Of a DNA stretch of 64,000 nt, positions 51,530 through 60,444 are shown one piece after another. This DNA is from Paenibacillus pectinilyticus. GTDB lineage: Bacteria > Bacillota > Bacilli > Paenibacillales > NBRC-103111. The stretch lies in the NCBI RefSeq assembly GCF_001700435.1, contig NZ_LYPC01000028.1:493093-557092 (forward strand), given 5' to 3'. Under the pieces are notes generated by a model that saw only the letters and a list, made by a program, of their open reading frames with translations, made no database searches and had not been told where the DNA came from. The translations under genes were made by a program, and so were the position numbers. Every line of letters starts with the position of its first letter. Within the stretch, counting starts at the first letter, position 1.

Positions 51530-53155
51530 TTATTGTCCGTTCTCCCATCGCCAACCCGCTGGATAGTTAGCACCAAGTGCTACCGGCAAACGGCCTTGCG
51601 GCGTCACCATTCCGAGTAAAGCGCGTGCTGTACTATGCAGCGCCAACGGTCGACTTTCGTAAGCCGCGATGAACGTCGATACGCCTGGAAACTCCAGCAA
51701 GTCGTAAGGCACTCGCAGCGCAACAACGATCACTGGCTTACCGAGTGCTTGCAGATCGCGTACCAGCGCGACCTGCGCCGGATGGAATCGGGCGTTGTAC
51801 GTCCCGATGACGATCTGCTCCGCAGCCGCCGCATCCGCAAGCACCGTTGCGCGGAGCTCGTTCACTTCCGCAAGCGGCAGCACGCGATCGATCACGTCCA
51901 AGCCGTGCTCGGCCAGCGCAGCGCCCAGGCTTGCGACACCCGCGTACGCTTCGTCGACGCCCGACGAAACGGCTGCGGCCACCGTGACCGCTAGCGTCCG
52001 CACGCGCGGCAGCGGCAGCAACTGCCGCTCGTCCTTGACGAGCGTAATGCTCGCTTCGCTGAGTCGCTCGGCGACCGCGCAATGCGCCGCGGTCCCAACC
52101 TCAAGCGCAGCTGTTGCACTAGGCTGCTCCGCGAGTACGCCGCGCCGCGCTTTCAGCGCAAGCAAGCGGCGGACCGAAGCGTCGATTTGCGCTTCGGTGA
52201 TGCGCCCTTCGCGCACAGCTTGCTCGATCGCTGCCATCGCTCCGACCTGAAGGTCGCGGCGGTGGCTGATGAGCACAAGATCAGCGCCCGCCTCAACTGC
52301 CATGACAGCCGCGGCAACCGTACCGTAGTGCTCCGAAATGGCGTTCATCTCCATGCAATCGGTCATGATGACGCCATCATAGCCAAGCTCCTCCCGAAGC
52401 AAGCCGGTGAGAACAGCCTTGGAAAGGGTAACAGGCAGCTTGCTTGGCTCCAAAGCTGGGAAATATATATGGGATGACATAATCGCATCCACACCGTTTT
52501 GAATGGCTTCTACGAAAGGTACAAGCTCAACCGCGCGAATCCGCTCTTCATCATGTGTAATCGTTGGCAAATCCAGATGGGAGTCCGTATTCGTGTCCCC
52601 ATGACCAGGAAAGTGCTTCGCAGTAGCCACGACGTTCGCATCTTGGAAGCCACGTACAGCTTGACTGCCGTACTGAGCGACTAGCTCAGGCGACTCGCCA
52701 AACGAACGAACACCAATAACCGGATTATCCGGATTGTTGTTCACATCCAGATCCGGTGCAAAATTCATATTGATGCCGAGCGAGCGCAGCTCCTTACCCG
52801 AAATAAAGGACGCTTCATAAGCTCCTTGTGGACCAGCATGGCCGGCAGCCAGCGCCATCGATCCCGGCATGAGGGCAACCCCTTCGGTAATGCGGGCTAC
52901 CATCCCACCTTCTTGATCGATAGAAATCCAGAGCGGCACTGTCCCATTACGTTCCGCAATAGCTTGAAGACGTCCGGATAACTCAGCAACCTGCTGGGTA
53001 TTCTGTACATTCCGTGCAAAATAAATAACACCACCGATGCGGTGTTCCGCGATTAGCGCTTCCAGAGATTCAGAAGGTTCCGTACCCTCAAATCCACATA
53101 GAATCATCTGTCCGATCTTCTCTTGAAGCGACATCATCTGTATCTCTCTCATCAT
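51530..53155 (-). CDS. nagZ: GH3 beta-N-acetylglucosaminidase NagZ
   Basis: A 541-residue glycoside hydrolase family 3 enzyme. The catalytic dyad region KHFPGHGDTNTDSHLDLPT holds the histidine-aspartate pair, and MTDCMEMNAI holds the nucleophile aspartate. In Gram-positive bacteria NagZ releases GlcNAc from GlcNAc-MurNAc and muropeptides. The B. subtilis homologue (YbbD) is secreted; this one has no signal peptide and should be cytoplasmic. A C-terminal region (about 380-541) resembles GH3 C-terminal domains and is encoded by unusually GC-rich DNA. GAGGG before ATG 53155 favours that start over 53164. Confidence 0.9.
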   Translation of the reverse strand: MMREIQMMSLQEKIGQMILCGFEGTEPSESLEALIAEHRIGGVIYFARNVQNTQQVAELSGRLQAIAERNGTVPLWISIDQEGGMVARITEGVALMPGSMALAAGHAGPQGAYEASFISGKELRSLGINMNFAPDLDVNNNPDNPVIGVRSFGESPELVAQYGSQAVRGFQDANVVATAKHFPGHGDTNTDSHLDLPTITHDEERIRAVELVPFVEAIQNGVDAIMSSHIYFPALEPSKLPVTLSKAVLTGLLREELGYDGVIMTDCMEMNAISEHYGTVAAAVMAVEAGADLVLISHRRDLQVGAMAAIEQAVREGRITEAQIDASVRRLLALKARRGVLAEQPSATAALEVGTAAHCAVAERLSEASITLVKDERQLLPLPRVRTLAVTVAAAVSSGVDEAYAGVASLGAALAEHGLDVIDRVLPLAEVNELRATVLADAAAAEQIVIGTYNARFHPAQVALVRDLQALGKPVIVVALRVPYDLLEFPGVSTFIAAYESRPLALHSTARALLGMVTPQGRLPVALGANYPAGWRWENGQ

Positions 53156-53175
53156 TGATCCCATCCCTCGTCACT

Positions 53176-54093
53176 TCATGCTTGCATGCGGTTTAGCGCC
53201 ATAAGCGCGGCACCACTTGCTGCGTCTCTCTTAGGTGTTATACAGGACATAGCCGGATAACGTTCTTTTAACAAATCGATAAATGCCGTTTGCACAAAAC
53301 CGTTCTTCAACAGCACGCTTCCAGCCATAGCCAGACTTCCGTTTTGCAGCGATAATTTTTCTGCAATTGGTACAATCAATTCGAGCAGTTCACGTGCGCT
53401 TCTTTCGGCTATCAGCAAGGCTGCTCTATCCCCAAGCTCGCAAGCCGCAGTCAGAATCGGTGCCAAAGCAGCGATATCCTTTTTATTGGTCTGCTTATCA
53501 TAGACGAACCCGATAACTTGTTGAATGGACGTCATCTCTAATTGATCAAGCACCATGCTCGTGATTACTGTCGCAGGTAAACGTCCATCATGAGCCCGCA
53601 CAACAGCAGACAGTAAATCCCGTCCAATACTGTAGCCACTGCCTTCATCATCGATAAGGTAACCGTAACCGCCAGTACGGTGCGTTTCGCCAGCTTCATT
53701 TTTGCCATAACCAATCGAACCCGTTCCCGCAATCAGAATCATCCCAATTTCACTGTTATGTGCACCGCAAAGCGCGGTCTCTTGGTCACCGGTTATGAAT
53801 AGTCCTCCCGTATAGCCACATGCCCGCACGCTGGATTCCAAACGGGTCGTGACCGTGGGATTACTGATGCCAGCAGCCCCGATGCATACTTGCGCGCACT
53901 GATCCAGTCCCCCACATACAGAAGCAATCGTACGAAAGATCTCTGCTAAACTGGCCCCAACACTCGCCTCGTCCTGTCCATTATAATTAATGGCCCCTGA
54001 TGTAAACGTATGAACAACGTTGCCGCTCTCATCAACGATGGTTACAGCTGTCTTCGTTCCTCCGCCATCTAGCCCTACTGCGTATCTCTTCAT
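53176..54093 (-). CDS. BadF-family N-acetylmuramate/N-acetylglucosamine kinase (MurK-like)
   Basis: A 305-residue sugar kinase of the BadF/BadG/BcrA/BcrD ATPase family: GLDGGGTKTAVTIVDE (phosphate loop), ITGDQETALCGAH, IAGTGSIGYG and GGYGYLIDDEGSGYSIGRD. Relatives phosphorylate GlcNAc, and MurK of Clostridium phosphorylates both MurNAc and GlcNAc at C6. Because the importer in this cluster is an ABC system and delivers unphosphorylated sugar, such a kinase is needed to make MurNAc-6-P for MurQ. It lies between namZ and nagZ. Confidence 0.82.
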   Translation of the reverse strand: MKRYAVGLDGGGTKTAVTIVDESGNVVHTFTSGAINYNGQDEASVGASLAEIFRTIASVCGGLDQCAQVCIGAAGISNPTVTTRLESSVRACGYTGGLFITGDQETALCGAHNSEIGMILIAGTGSIGYGKNEAGETHRTGGYGYLIDDEGSGYSIGRDLLSAVVRAHDGRLPATVITSMVLDQLEMTSIQQVIGFVYDKQTNKKDIAALAPILTAACELGDRAALLIAERSARELLELIVPIAEKLSLQNGSLAMAGSVLLKNGFVQTAFIDLLKERYPAMSCITPKRDAASGAALMALNRMQA

Positions 54094-54119
54094 CTATGAC
54101 CGTCACCCCCTGATGCCCT

Positions 54120-55259
54120 CTAATACAGATGGTATTGCTGTTTTCTTCGAGCAAATTCACGGCTCTCCTCACGGAATTGTTCCAGCATAGCCGGAATATC
54201 AACGTGATTCTCACGATAGTGGCTGCCGCCGCCAAGCAAATCAATGAATGGTCTTGAACCCTCTTTGAAGGGGGGTAAAAAAGAGAACTGTTCGTATCTC
54301 TCTTGAATCGTGAACATCAGCGTAACGCCAACATCGATGGGACGAACCGCACGGTTGTCCAGTACATGAATTTGTACCCCTGCACATTGTTCTCCCTGAA
54401 ATTTGGAAAATGAAGGCTTAAAGTAAACAGGACGGAACACGACGCCAGGCAGCTCCTTCGCATTCATGTCATTCGCTAATTGCTGCGCATCAATGAACGG
54501 CGCGCCGACAATCTCGAATGGAACTGTCGTTCCTCTGCCTTCTGACAAGTTCGTTCCTTCTATAATACAAGTACCGGGATACAGTAGTGCTGTCTCAAAT
54601 CGAGGTATACCGATGGATGGCATAATCCATGGACGTCCCGTTTCTGGGAATAGCATATTTCGCTCCCAACCTTCACAGCGTACAACATGCAATTTCCCAT
54701 GCCATTGCTTCTCATCGTTCGCCATCATAGCAACTTCTCCTGGCGTCAATCCGTAGCGGACACTAAGCGGATAATTGCCTACGAAGGATTCGAAGCCGCT
54801 TTTGAGCACATTGCCTTCTACCGTTACACCGTCGAGCGGATTGATACGATCCAGAACGACAAATTCTTTGCCAGCCTGCGCACAATCTTCCAACGCATAA
54901 AGCATCGTATAAAGGAATGTATAATAACGAGTTCCTACGTCTTGGATATCGTAGACGATGATGTCGACCTCATCCAGCATCTCCTGTGTCAGACGTTTAG
55001 AATCCCTCCGGTACAAGCTATAGACGGGAATCCCCGTCAATGGATCCAAATAGGTGTCGACCAGCGCACCTGCTGCAAGGTCCCCACGAACGCCGTGCTC
55101 CGGTGAAAACAGTGCCACCAGGTTGAACTTCTCATGAAAGATTTGTATGGTCGATACCCAATCCTTATTTAATCCGGTTGGTGCTGTAATTAATCCTACC
55201 CGTTTACCTGCGAACAAGTGAGCATACTGTTCTATACAATCGATACCATTTAAGATCAT
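54120..55259 (-). CDS. namZ: Exo-beta-N-acetylmuramidase NamZ (DUF1343), without signal peptide
   Basis: A 379-residue protein of the DUF1343 family, the family of B. subtilis YbbC, shown to be an exo-N-acetylmuramidase (NamZ, GH171). Motifs: GKRVGLITAPTGLNKDW, ALFSPEHGVRGD, VYDIQDVGTRYYTFLYTM, VLDRINPLDG and EGTNLSEGRGTTVPFE. It removes MurNAc from the non-reducing end of peptidoglycan fragments. The B. subtilis protein is exported; this one begins directly with the domain and has no signal peptide. It begins the second part of the cluster, just after a terminator-like hairpin. Confidence 0.92.
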   Translation of the reverse strand: MILNGIDCIEQYAHLFAGKRVGLITAPTGLNKDWVSTIQIFHEKFNLVALFSPEHGVRGDLAAGALVDTYLDPLTGIPVYSLYRRDSKRLTQEMLDEVDIIVYDIQDVGTRYYTFLYTMLYALEDCAQAGKEFVVLDRINPLDGVTVEGNVLKSGFESFVGNYPLSVRYGLTPGEVAMMANDEKQWHGKLHVVRCEGWERNMLFPETGRPWIMPSIGIPRFETALLYPGTCIIEGTNLSEGRGTTVPFEIVGAPFIDAQQLANDMNAKELPGVVFRPVYFKPSFSKFQGEQCAGVQIHVLDNRAVRPIDVGVTLMFTIQERYEQFSFLPPFKEGSRPFIDLLGGGSHYRENHVDIPAMLEQFREESREFARRKQQYHLY

Positions 55260-55291
55260 CGCTGCCTCCCCAAACCCGCCTTGATTTGAAA

Positions 55292-55331
55292 AAATGACTG
55301 CGACAAGCTCCTCGTCTCGTCACAGTCATTT
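55292..55331. terminator. Terminator between the deacetylase and namZ genes
   Basis: AAATGACTGCGAC and GTCACAGTCATTT form a 13-bp stem with one mismatch around a 14-base loop. T runs follow on both strands. It lies within the otherwise same-strand muropeptide cluster, so namZ and the genes after it either rely on readthrough or have a promoter overlapping this hairpin. Confidence 0.75.
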
Positions 55332-55358
55332 GGTATTTTTTAATTTTATAAGTAAAAT

Positions 55359-56063
55359 TTATAATTCCGATTGGCGAATTCGCATTGTTTCTTCCGGCAC
55401 CATGAACGTCTGCGCATATTCTTTTCTCGCTTCAAGGCCGCGTACACGCATCAGATGCTTGTAATATTCCAAGTATTGAAAAGATTTGCTGCCCGTTACG
55501 AACCAATGTGTCGATACAGCCTTCACCCATAAATCAAACGCCTCTTTAGGGAAATCGACGTAGACGTAAGGACGATAGTCGACCGCATCCTCCCAGTTCT
55601 CGGCATAGTAAAGCTTCGAAGCAAAGTGAGCTGGTTTCTCTCTCTCAAACGATGAAAGTCCCGCGAAAAAGCGCGCGTCGTTCACAATCAGATGAGTCGT
55701 CATATGATCCTTATGCATGCTGTTCTTAAAATGCGTGATGATCACGTTCGGACGCACGTCGCGAATGACATCGCATACCCGATAGCGCATTTCCTCGTTA
55801 TCTTGCAGCTCACCGTCCGGAATGTCAAAGACGATGGATTCTCCGCCTAACATTTCGGCAAATGTTTTGGCTTCGTTTACTTTTTGCACACGGTATTCCT
55901 TCATGTCTTGTCCTGCTGGAACACCGCGTTCCCCTGCAGTTAACGCTAAAGTTACAATTCGGTCACCCTTCAGAGCGTGATGGGCCAGTACGCCGCCTGC
56001 TGTTAATTCCGCATCGCCTACGTGACCTCCGATAGCTAGAATGGTCATTTTTGTTTCGCTCAT
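55359..56063 (-). CDS. PIG-L/LmbE-family deacetylase
   Basis: A 234-residue protein of the PIG-L family: zinc motif GGHVGDAELTAGG near the start (the usual PDD aspartates become GDAE) and HFKNSMHKDHMTTH. Family members remove N-acetyl groups from GlcNAc-containing compounds, as in bacillithiol synthesis. Here it is encoded in the muropeptide cluster and overlaps the two-domain GNAT gene by one base, so it probably acts on an amino sugar of that pathway. The exact substrate is not known. Confidence 0.8.
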   Translation of the reverse strand: MSETKMTILAIGGHVGDAELTAGGVLAHHALKGDRIVTLALTAGERGVPAGQDMKEYRVQKVNEAKTFAEMLGGESIVFDIPDGELQDNEEMRYRVCDVIRDVRPNVIITHFKNSMHKDHMTTHLIVNDARFFAGLSSFEREKPAHFASKLYYAENWEDAVDYRPYVYVDFPKEAFDLWVKAVSTHWFVTGSKSFQYLEYYKHLMRVRGLEARKEYAQTFMVPEETMRIRQSEL

Positions 56064-57031
56064 TATGCAAACTCCCTTCTCATGACAGCAAAATGTTTCA
56101 CCGTTTGAAAACCTGCTCGTTCATAGATACGGATAGCGGGGTTCGACATGCCTGTGTAGAGCGACATGTAATCGGTCCCAATCTCCCGAAATGCTTCGCA
56201 TAGCTTAAAAAACAAAATACTGCCCAGACCATGACCTTCATGATCAGGAAGCACACCAATGCCGGCAAAATAGCCGCGGCCGTTCGCTTGGCGAATGACA
56301 GGTCCTGCAAATCCAACAGCCTTGCCTTGATAGGCAGCCAGGACAACTGGAACGCCAGTTGCCGCAGCATGACCTATTTCCTTTTGCCATAACGGATTTC
56401 CGAGACCCTCCAGCATCTGTTCCACGCCAGCGTGCTTACCCGGGTCGAACATCTCGATCGTATACCCTTGGGCGCTCGCTTTCGCTTCTTTTACACGGAT
56501 TTCATCCGGTATCGTGAATCCTGACAAAGGGAGATACATTGCACATTGCTGGGCGCGTTCGATATAGCCTGCCCCCAGCAAAAACGTGTATAACTTGCTC
56601 TCTACAGGTACACCTGGTGCATTGTTGTGCTCATGCTTCGGCGAATCTGGGATATACCATGGCAGTAACATCGGATTGAAAAAGAGGAGATCCCCTTGCT
56701 TTTTACCCAATCCTTTAAACCTGTCTTCCAAAGCAGTTAACAACATGAAATAGTTGTCATCCGTTGCAAAATCGTTCGCTACCACGATGCATGTGATATA
56801 CCCAGCTTCCTTGCCAAGGGGGAGATCTTCCCCCGTACACCCGCAGGCAAAACCAATAACCTGATCATCTGCAAGAAGAACGAAGGTACAATTTGGATCA
56901 AAGTATGGATTCTTAACAAAGATGTGTTCAAAGCTTATGTCCGAAAGCTCTTTATAGCCATCCTTCACGGCTTCTTCATTCCATAAAGAAATGACATCCT
57001 GCCGATATTTATCATCCCAGGTTACTAGCAT
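56063..57031 (-). CDS. Two-domain GNAT acetyltransferase of the muropeptide cluster
   Basis: A 322-residue protein with two GNAT-like halves. The second has the clear loop AGIGVLPDHEGHGLGSILFFKLCE and YTGMSNPAIRIYERAGFQTV; the first half is weaker (GYITCIVVANDFATDDNYFM). Its stop and the start of the PIG-L gene overlap by one base, so the acetyltransferase and deacetylase are translationally coupled. It lies after the ABC permeases. An amino-sugar or amino-acid substrate is plausible; it is not determined. Confidence 0.8.
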   Translation of the reverse strand: MLVTWDDKYRQDVISLWNEEAVKDGYKELSDISFEHIFVKNPYFDPNCTFVLLADDQVIGFACGCTGEDLPLGKEAGYITCIVVANDFATDDNYFMLLTALEDRFKGLGKKQGDLLFFNPMLLPWYIPDSPKHEHNNAPGVPVESKLYTFLLGAGYIERAQQCAMYLPLSGFTIPDEIRVKEAKASAQGYTIEMFDPGKHAGVEQMLEGLGNPLWQKEIGHAAATGVPVVLAAYQGKAVGFAGPVIRQANGRGYFAGIGVLPDHEGHGLGSILFFKLCEAFREIGTDYMSLYTGMSNPAIRIYERAGFQTVKHFAVMRREFA

Positions 57032-57059
57032 AGTGCCGCGACCTCCCTTAGCTCTGGTC

Positions 57060-57920
57060 CTATCCCTTCACCGCTCCAACAGTTACTCCTTCTAAGAAGT
57101 ACCTTTGTAAGCTAAAGAACAGTATAAACATAGGCAATGCCGAGATCGTCGCTCCCGCCATCATCGGAGCGATAAAGGTTGTATTCGCGAAACGGAAGTT
57201 TTTGAGTCCAAGCTGAATTGTTTGCATCTTCATTGTATTGGTGACAAGAAGCGGCCAGAAAAATGTATTCCAGCTGTCCATAAAGGTCAGAATCGCCATA
57301 ACAGCTAAAACCGTTTTCGATAAAGGCAGAATAATGCGAGTATAGATTTGGAACTGGCTGCATCCTTCGATTTTGGCACTTTCCATAATTTCGTTCGGGA
57401 TACTACTCATGAATTGCTTAGCCAAGAAAATGTTATATACCGTAACAAGGCCTGGCATAATTAACGCCGTGTAGGTATCTTGCAGATTAAACACATTGAC
57501 AACTAGAATGTATAACGGAACTTGTGTAACTTGATATGGGATCATCATCGACATGAGCAAAATCCCGAACAGTACACCTCTTCCTTTAAAGCGAAGCTTT
57601 GCAAATGCATAACCAGCCATGCTTGCGAAAATAACATTCGAGACCGTCACTGTCGCAGCCACGATAAGTGAATTCAATAACCACCGATAGGAGTATTCAC
57701 TGTAGTCAAAGAAGAATTTGAAGGAAGCGAACGAAACCTTTGACGGAAAAATTGAATAACTGACCGCTCCAGCTTCGACTGGATCTCCAAGTGCAGAAAT
57801 AACCATGAAATAAATCGGAAATATCGTCGCCAGAGCAAAAAGAAGAAGGGCGATAAATATGATAGAGTTGCGAATCGTTTTAACTTTGGGATTGCCTGCG
57901 TGATTGCTATATAAAGCCAT
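57060..57920 (-). CDS. ABC transporter permease (MalG type) of the muropeptide cluster
   Basis: A 286-residue permease with six segments, EAA loop IMESAKIEGCSQFQIYTRII and the end YFLEGVTVGAVKG typical of MalG-type proteins. It pairs with the MalF-type permease starting at 58839 and the binding protein at 60371. By position between murQ and the murein hydrolases, the system is expected to import MurNAc, GlcNAc-MurNAc or muropeptides. No ATPase gene is present. Confidence 0.9.
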   Translation of the reverse strand: MALYSNHAGNPKVKTIRNSIIFIALLLFALATIFPIYFMVISALGDPVEAGAVSYSIFPSKVSFASFKFFFDYSEYSYRWLLNSLIVAATVTVSNVIFASMAGYAFAKLRFKGRGVLFGILLMSMMIPYQVTQVPLYILVVNVFNLQDTYTALIMPGLVTVYNIFLAKQFMSSIPNEIMESAKIEGCSQFQIYTRIILPLSKTVLAVMAILTFMDSWNTFFWPLLVTNTMKMQTIQLGLKNFRFANTTFIAPMMAGATISALPMFILFFSLQRYFLEGVTVGAVKG

Positions 57921-57936
57921 ATGTTATCCCTCCTTC

Positions 57937-58839
57937 TTAGTACTCGACGTCTTTACCTGCATATTTAAATTGGATAACCGATATGCCTCCTATAATGACG
58001 GCTAAAATCAGTGATTGCGCCGCAGCTTTGCCAAATTCGAAATACGTAAACGCATTATTGAAAATGAGTAAGCCAACCATCGTCGTTGCATTGTTAGGCC
58101 CGCCACCTGTCATCAGGTAAGCATTTTGGAACACTTGGAAGGAACCAATTACACCGGTCACAAGCAAGAATAGTGTAGCTGGTTTCAAGCTAGGAACGAC
58201 AATGTACCAAAGTTTTTTCAAGAAATTGGCGCCATCCATCTCCGCCGCTTCATAGTAGGTCTCATCGATTCCTAGTAATCCTGCTAGATAGATGATAATG
58301 CTGGTGCCATGACTGGACATCCATGACATGAGTACTAATGAAAACATCGCTGTTTTGCTAGAACCCAGCCAGTTCTGATTCTCAAAGCCGAAGAAATGAA
58401 TAAGTTGATTCAATATTCCGCCTTCTAAGGGATCAAAGATCCAAAGCCATACGACAGACAAAGCTACACCAGATGCTACAACAGGTAAATAGTAAATGCC
58501 TTTAAAAAAGGACTGTGTTTTCTTTCTAAGCGGTAAAATCAGTACGGCAATGGCCATAGAAATAAACAAGTTAACAGGAACCGTACATATCGTATAGACA
58601 ACGGTATTGCGCATAGCTTGCCAGAAAATACCGTCTTTGATGGAACTCACATAATTATCGAGACCGACATACGTCGAACCCAGTGGTTTGTATTTTTGCA
58701 AACTAATGATGAACGCACTGACAACCGGGTATGCGGTGAACATGGCAAACATGACTAAGGCAACGGCAATGAAAATATACCCCCAAGTTCCCTCACCCTT
58801 AATTCCTTTTCGTTTCATCAACTTCGCAATGAATGGCAT
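57937..58839 (-). CDS. ABC transporter permease (MalF type) of the muropeptide cluster
   Basis: A 300-residue permease with six segments and EAA loop YYEAAEMDGANFLKKLWYIV. It lies 89 bases after the binding-protein gene, and a perfect 14-bp hairpin sits in that gap. It is followed 16 bases later by the MalG-type partner. The channel is expected to serve murein sugars; the ligand is inferred from context only. Confidence 0.9.
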   Translation of the reverse strand: MPFIAKLMKRKGIKGEGTWGYIFIAVALVMFAMFTAYPVVSAFIISLQKYKPLGSTYVGLDNYVSSIKDGIFWQAMRNTVVYTICTVPVNLFISMAIAVLILPLRKKTQSFFKGIYYLPVVASGVALSVVWLWIFDPLEGGILNQLIHFFGFENQNWLGSSKTAMFSLVLMSWMSSHGTSIIIYLAGLLGIDETYYEAAEMDGANFLKKLWYIVVPSLKPATLFLLVTGVIGSFQVFQNAYLMTGGGPNNATTMVGLLIFNNAFTYFEFGKAAAQSLILAVIIGGISVIQFKYAGKDVEY

Positions 58840-58876
58840 ACGATCAAACCCCGTTTCAAAGTCTTGCTTAAATAGT

Positions 58877-58912
58877 TCAGATAGTCGGGCAATTTGCAGC
58901 CCGACTATCTGA
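58877..58912. other. Intercistronic hairpin related to the 52-bp arrays
   Basis: TCAGATAGTCGGGC (58877-58890) and GCCCGACTATCTGA (58899-58912) form a perfect 14-bp stem with an 8-base loop between the binding-protein and permease genes. No T run follows directly, so it is more likely a 3'-end stabiliser that lets the binding protein outnumber the permeases. The core GATAGTCGG...CCGACTATC is the same as in array A (copy at 7130). Confidence 0.8.
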
Positions 58913-58928
58913 GGTTGTCACAGTATTC

Positions 58929-60371
58929 TTAGTCTTTCACTACGCCGTCAGCGCCAAAGGCAGCAATCGCAGCTGTTTTCACAGCTTCGTACATCGCTTC
59001 TGGCGTAACTTCACCAGCAATTAGACCTTGGAACTTAGGAACGATAACTTCTGTTTCTAACTTAATCGCTTTTGCAGACAGGTCTGATGGGATGTCAGAG
59101 CGAGCTGGCGTTGCGTTTTTAAGCATATTTTCCACAGCTAGAACGTTGTCAGGATTTCTGTCAATCTTCATGTTTGCTGCTTCTTTTTTACCACTTTGCG
59201 TGATGTTTGCTGCGAACAAATCATTGTTCGTTGTTGCTGCAACTTTGCCGCTAGCTAGGAAGTAAGCTGCTTTCACGACATTCGCTTTGTGTTCTGCAGT
59301 TGGTTCCTTTTTACCACGGAACGCCATGTAACCATCAACAACTGTAGAAGCAGAAGGCTTAGCACCTTGGAACGTTGGAGCCGGCAATACGATGTAATCA
59401 ACTGGAATGCTGTCTTTCACTGCACTGCCATCATTAGCAGTAATCTTAGCGTTATTCGTTTTAGCAGAGTTCTCGAATGTAGCAAGACCTTTACCTGTGA
59501 TCATCGTTTGACCCGTTAGGAACATATTCCAACGTTTACCCGCATCCACGGAACTCAACTCTTTTGGCATGGAGCCATCATCGATCAATTGACGAAGATC
59601 TTTCAGCAAGCCAAGGTAGTTTTTGCTAGTATACGCATATTTCAAATCTTTATTGAAAGCATTCGGCATGCCCGCATTTTTGGCCATAATACCGAGGTAA
59701 TCTACCGCGGCTACACCTTTTACTGCGAAAACGAACCCATATCTTGTTTTACCATTTTCCGTTACAACGCCTTTTTTGATCGCATCACGGAATTCATCGT
59801 AAGTCCAGCCATTTGTCTGTACTTTTTTCCAGTCGATGCCTGCCTTCTCTAAGAATGCTTTGTTACCGCCAAGTGCATGAACTTCCATATAAGCTGGGAA
59901 GCCGTACAAGCCTTTGCCATTCTTCATATATTCAAGAGGAGCTTTATCGTAGTCGTTGATCATATCAGGTGTTGCTGTATCTGAAATATCCATCAACAAG
60001 CCTTGTTCGATGTATTTCGGAATACCGTCAGAACCTCCAAAAGCAATATCCGGCGGGCTTCCTGCATTCACTTGTGTATCCAGCTTTTGTTTCACATCTT
60101 CCCAGCTAGCTTGTTCGATCTTCAATGTCAGATTCGGATAAAGTGCTGTGAAATCTTTGGACATTTGCTCAAAATTCTTTTGGTAGTTCGGTGAAACCGG
60201 TGGAAGCAATGCCGTAATCGTATCCTTGGCAGTTGAAGCTCCACCTGTTGCTGCTGAAGCGGATGGTGACGTCGTGCTAGTCGAGTCGCCAGCTTTACCA
60301 CATGCTACTAATGAGGTTAACGATAGGGTTACAGCAAGAACAGATGCTACAACGTGCATTTTTCTTTTCAT
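58929..60371 (-). CDS. Sugar-binding lipoprotein of the muropeptide ABC importer
   Basis: A 480-residue lipoprotein with signal peptide and lipobox SLVAC (C24), a Ser/Thr/Ala tether, and a family-1 solute-binding domain (FTALYPNLTLKIEQASWEDV; NMFLTGQTMITGKGLATFEN). It follows murQ by 73 bases and precedes two permease genes. In B. subtilis MurNAc enters by the PTS protein MurP; here this ABC protein stands in that position, so it probably binds MurNAc or muropeptide sugars. ATG 60371 has GGAGGG seven bases upstream; 60401 also opens the frame. Confidence 0.88.
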   Translation of the reverse strand: MKRKMHVVASVLAVTLSLTSLVACGKAGDSTSTTSPSASAATGGASTAKDTITALLPPVSPNYQKNFEQMSKDFTALYPNLTLKIEQASWEDVKQKLDTQVNAGSPPDIAFGGSDGIPKYIEQGLLMDISDTATPDMINDYDKAPLEYMKNGKGLYGFPAYMEVHALGGNKAFLEKAGIDWKKVQTNGWTYDEFRDAIKKGVVTENGKTRYGFVFAVKGVAAVDYLGIMAKNAGMPNAFNKDLKYAYTSKNYLGLLKDLRQLIDDGSMPKELSSVDAGKRWNMFLTGQTMITGKGLATFENSAKTNNAKITANDGSAVKDSIPVDYIVLPAPTFQGAKPSASTVVDGYMAFRGKKEPTAEHKANVVKAAYFLASGKVAATTNNDLFAANITQSGKKEAANMKIDRNPDNVLAVENMLKNATPARSDIPSDLSAKAIKLETEVIVPKFQGLIAGEVTPEAMYEAVKTAAIAAFGADGVVKD

Positions 60372-60444
60372 AAAATACCCTCCTAATTTAGGGGACTTCA
60401 AGTTAACTCAAAGTCTCTCCGCTTTTGCTTCTTAGCAAATTTCC

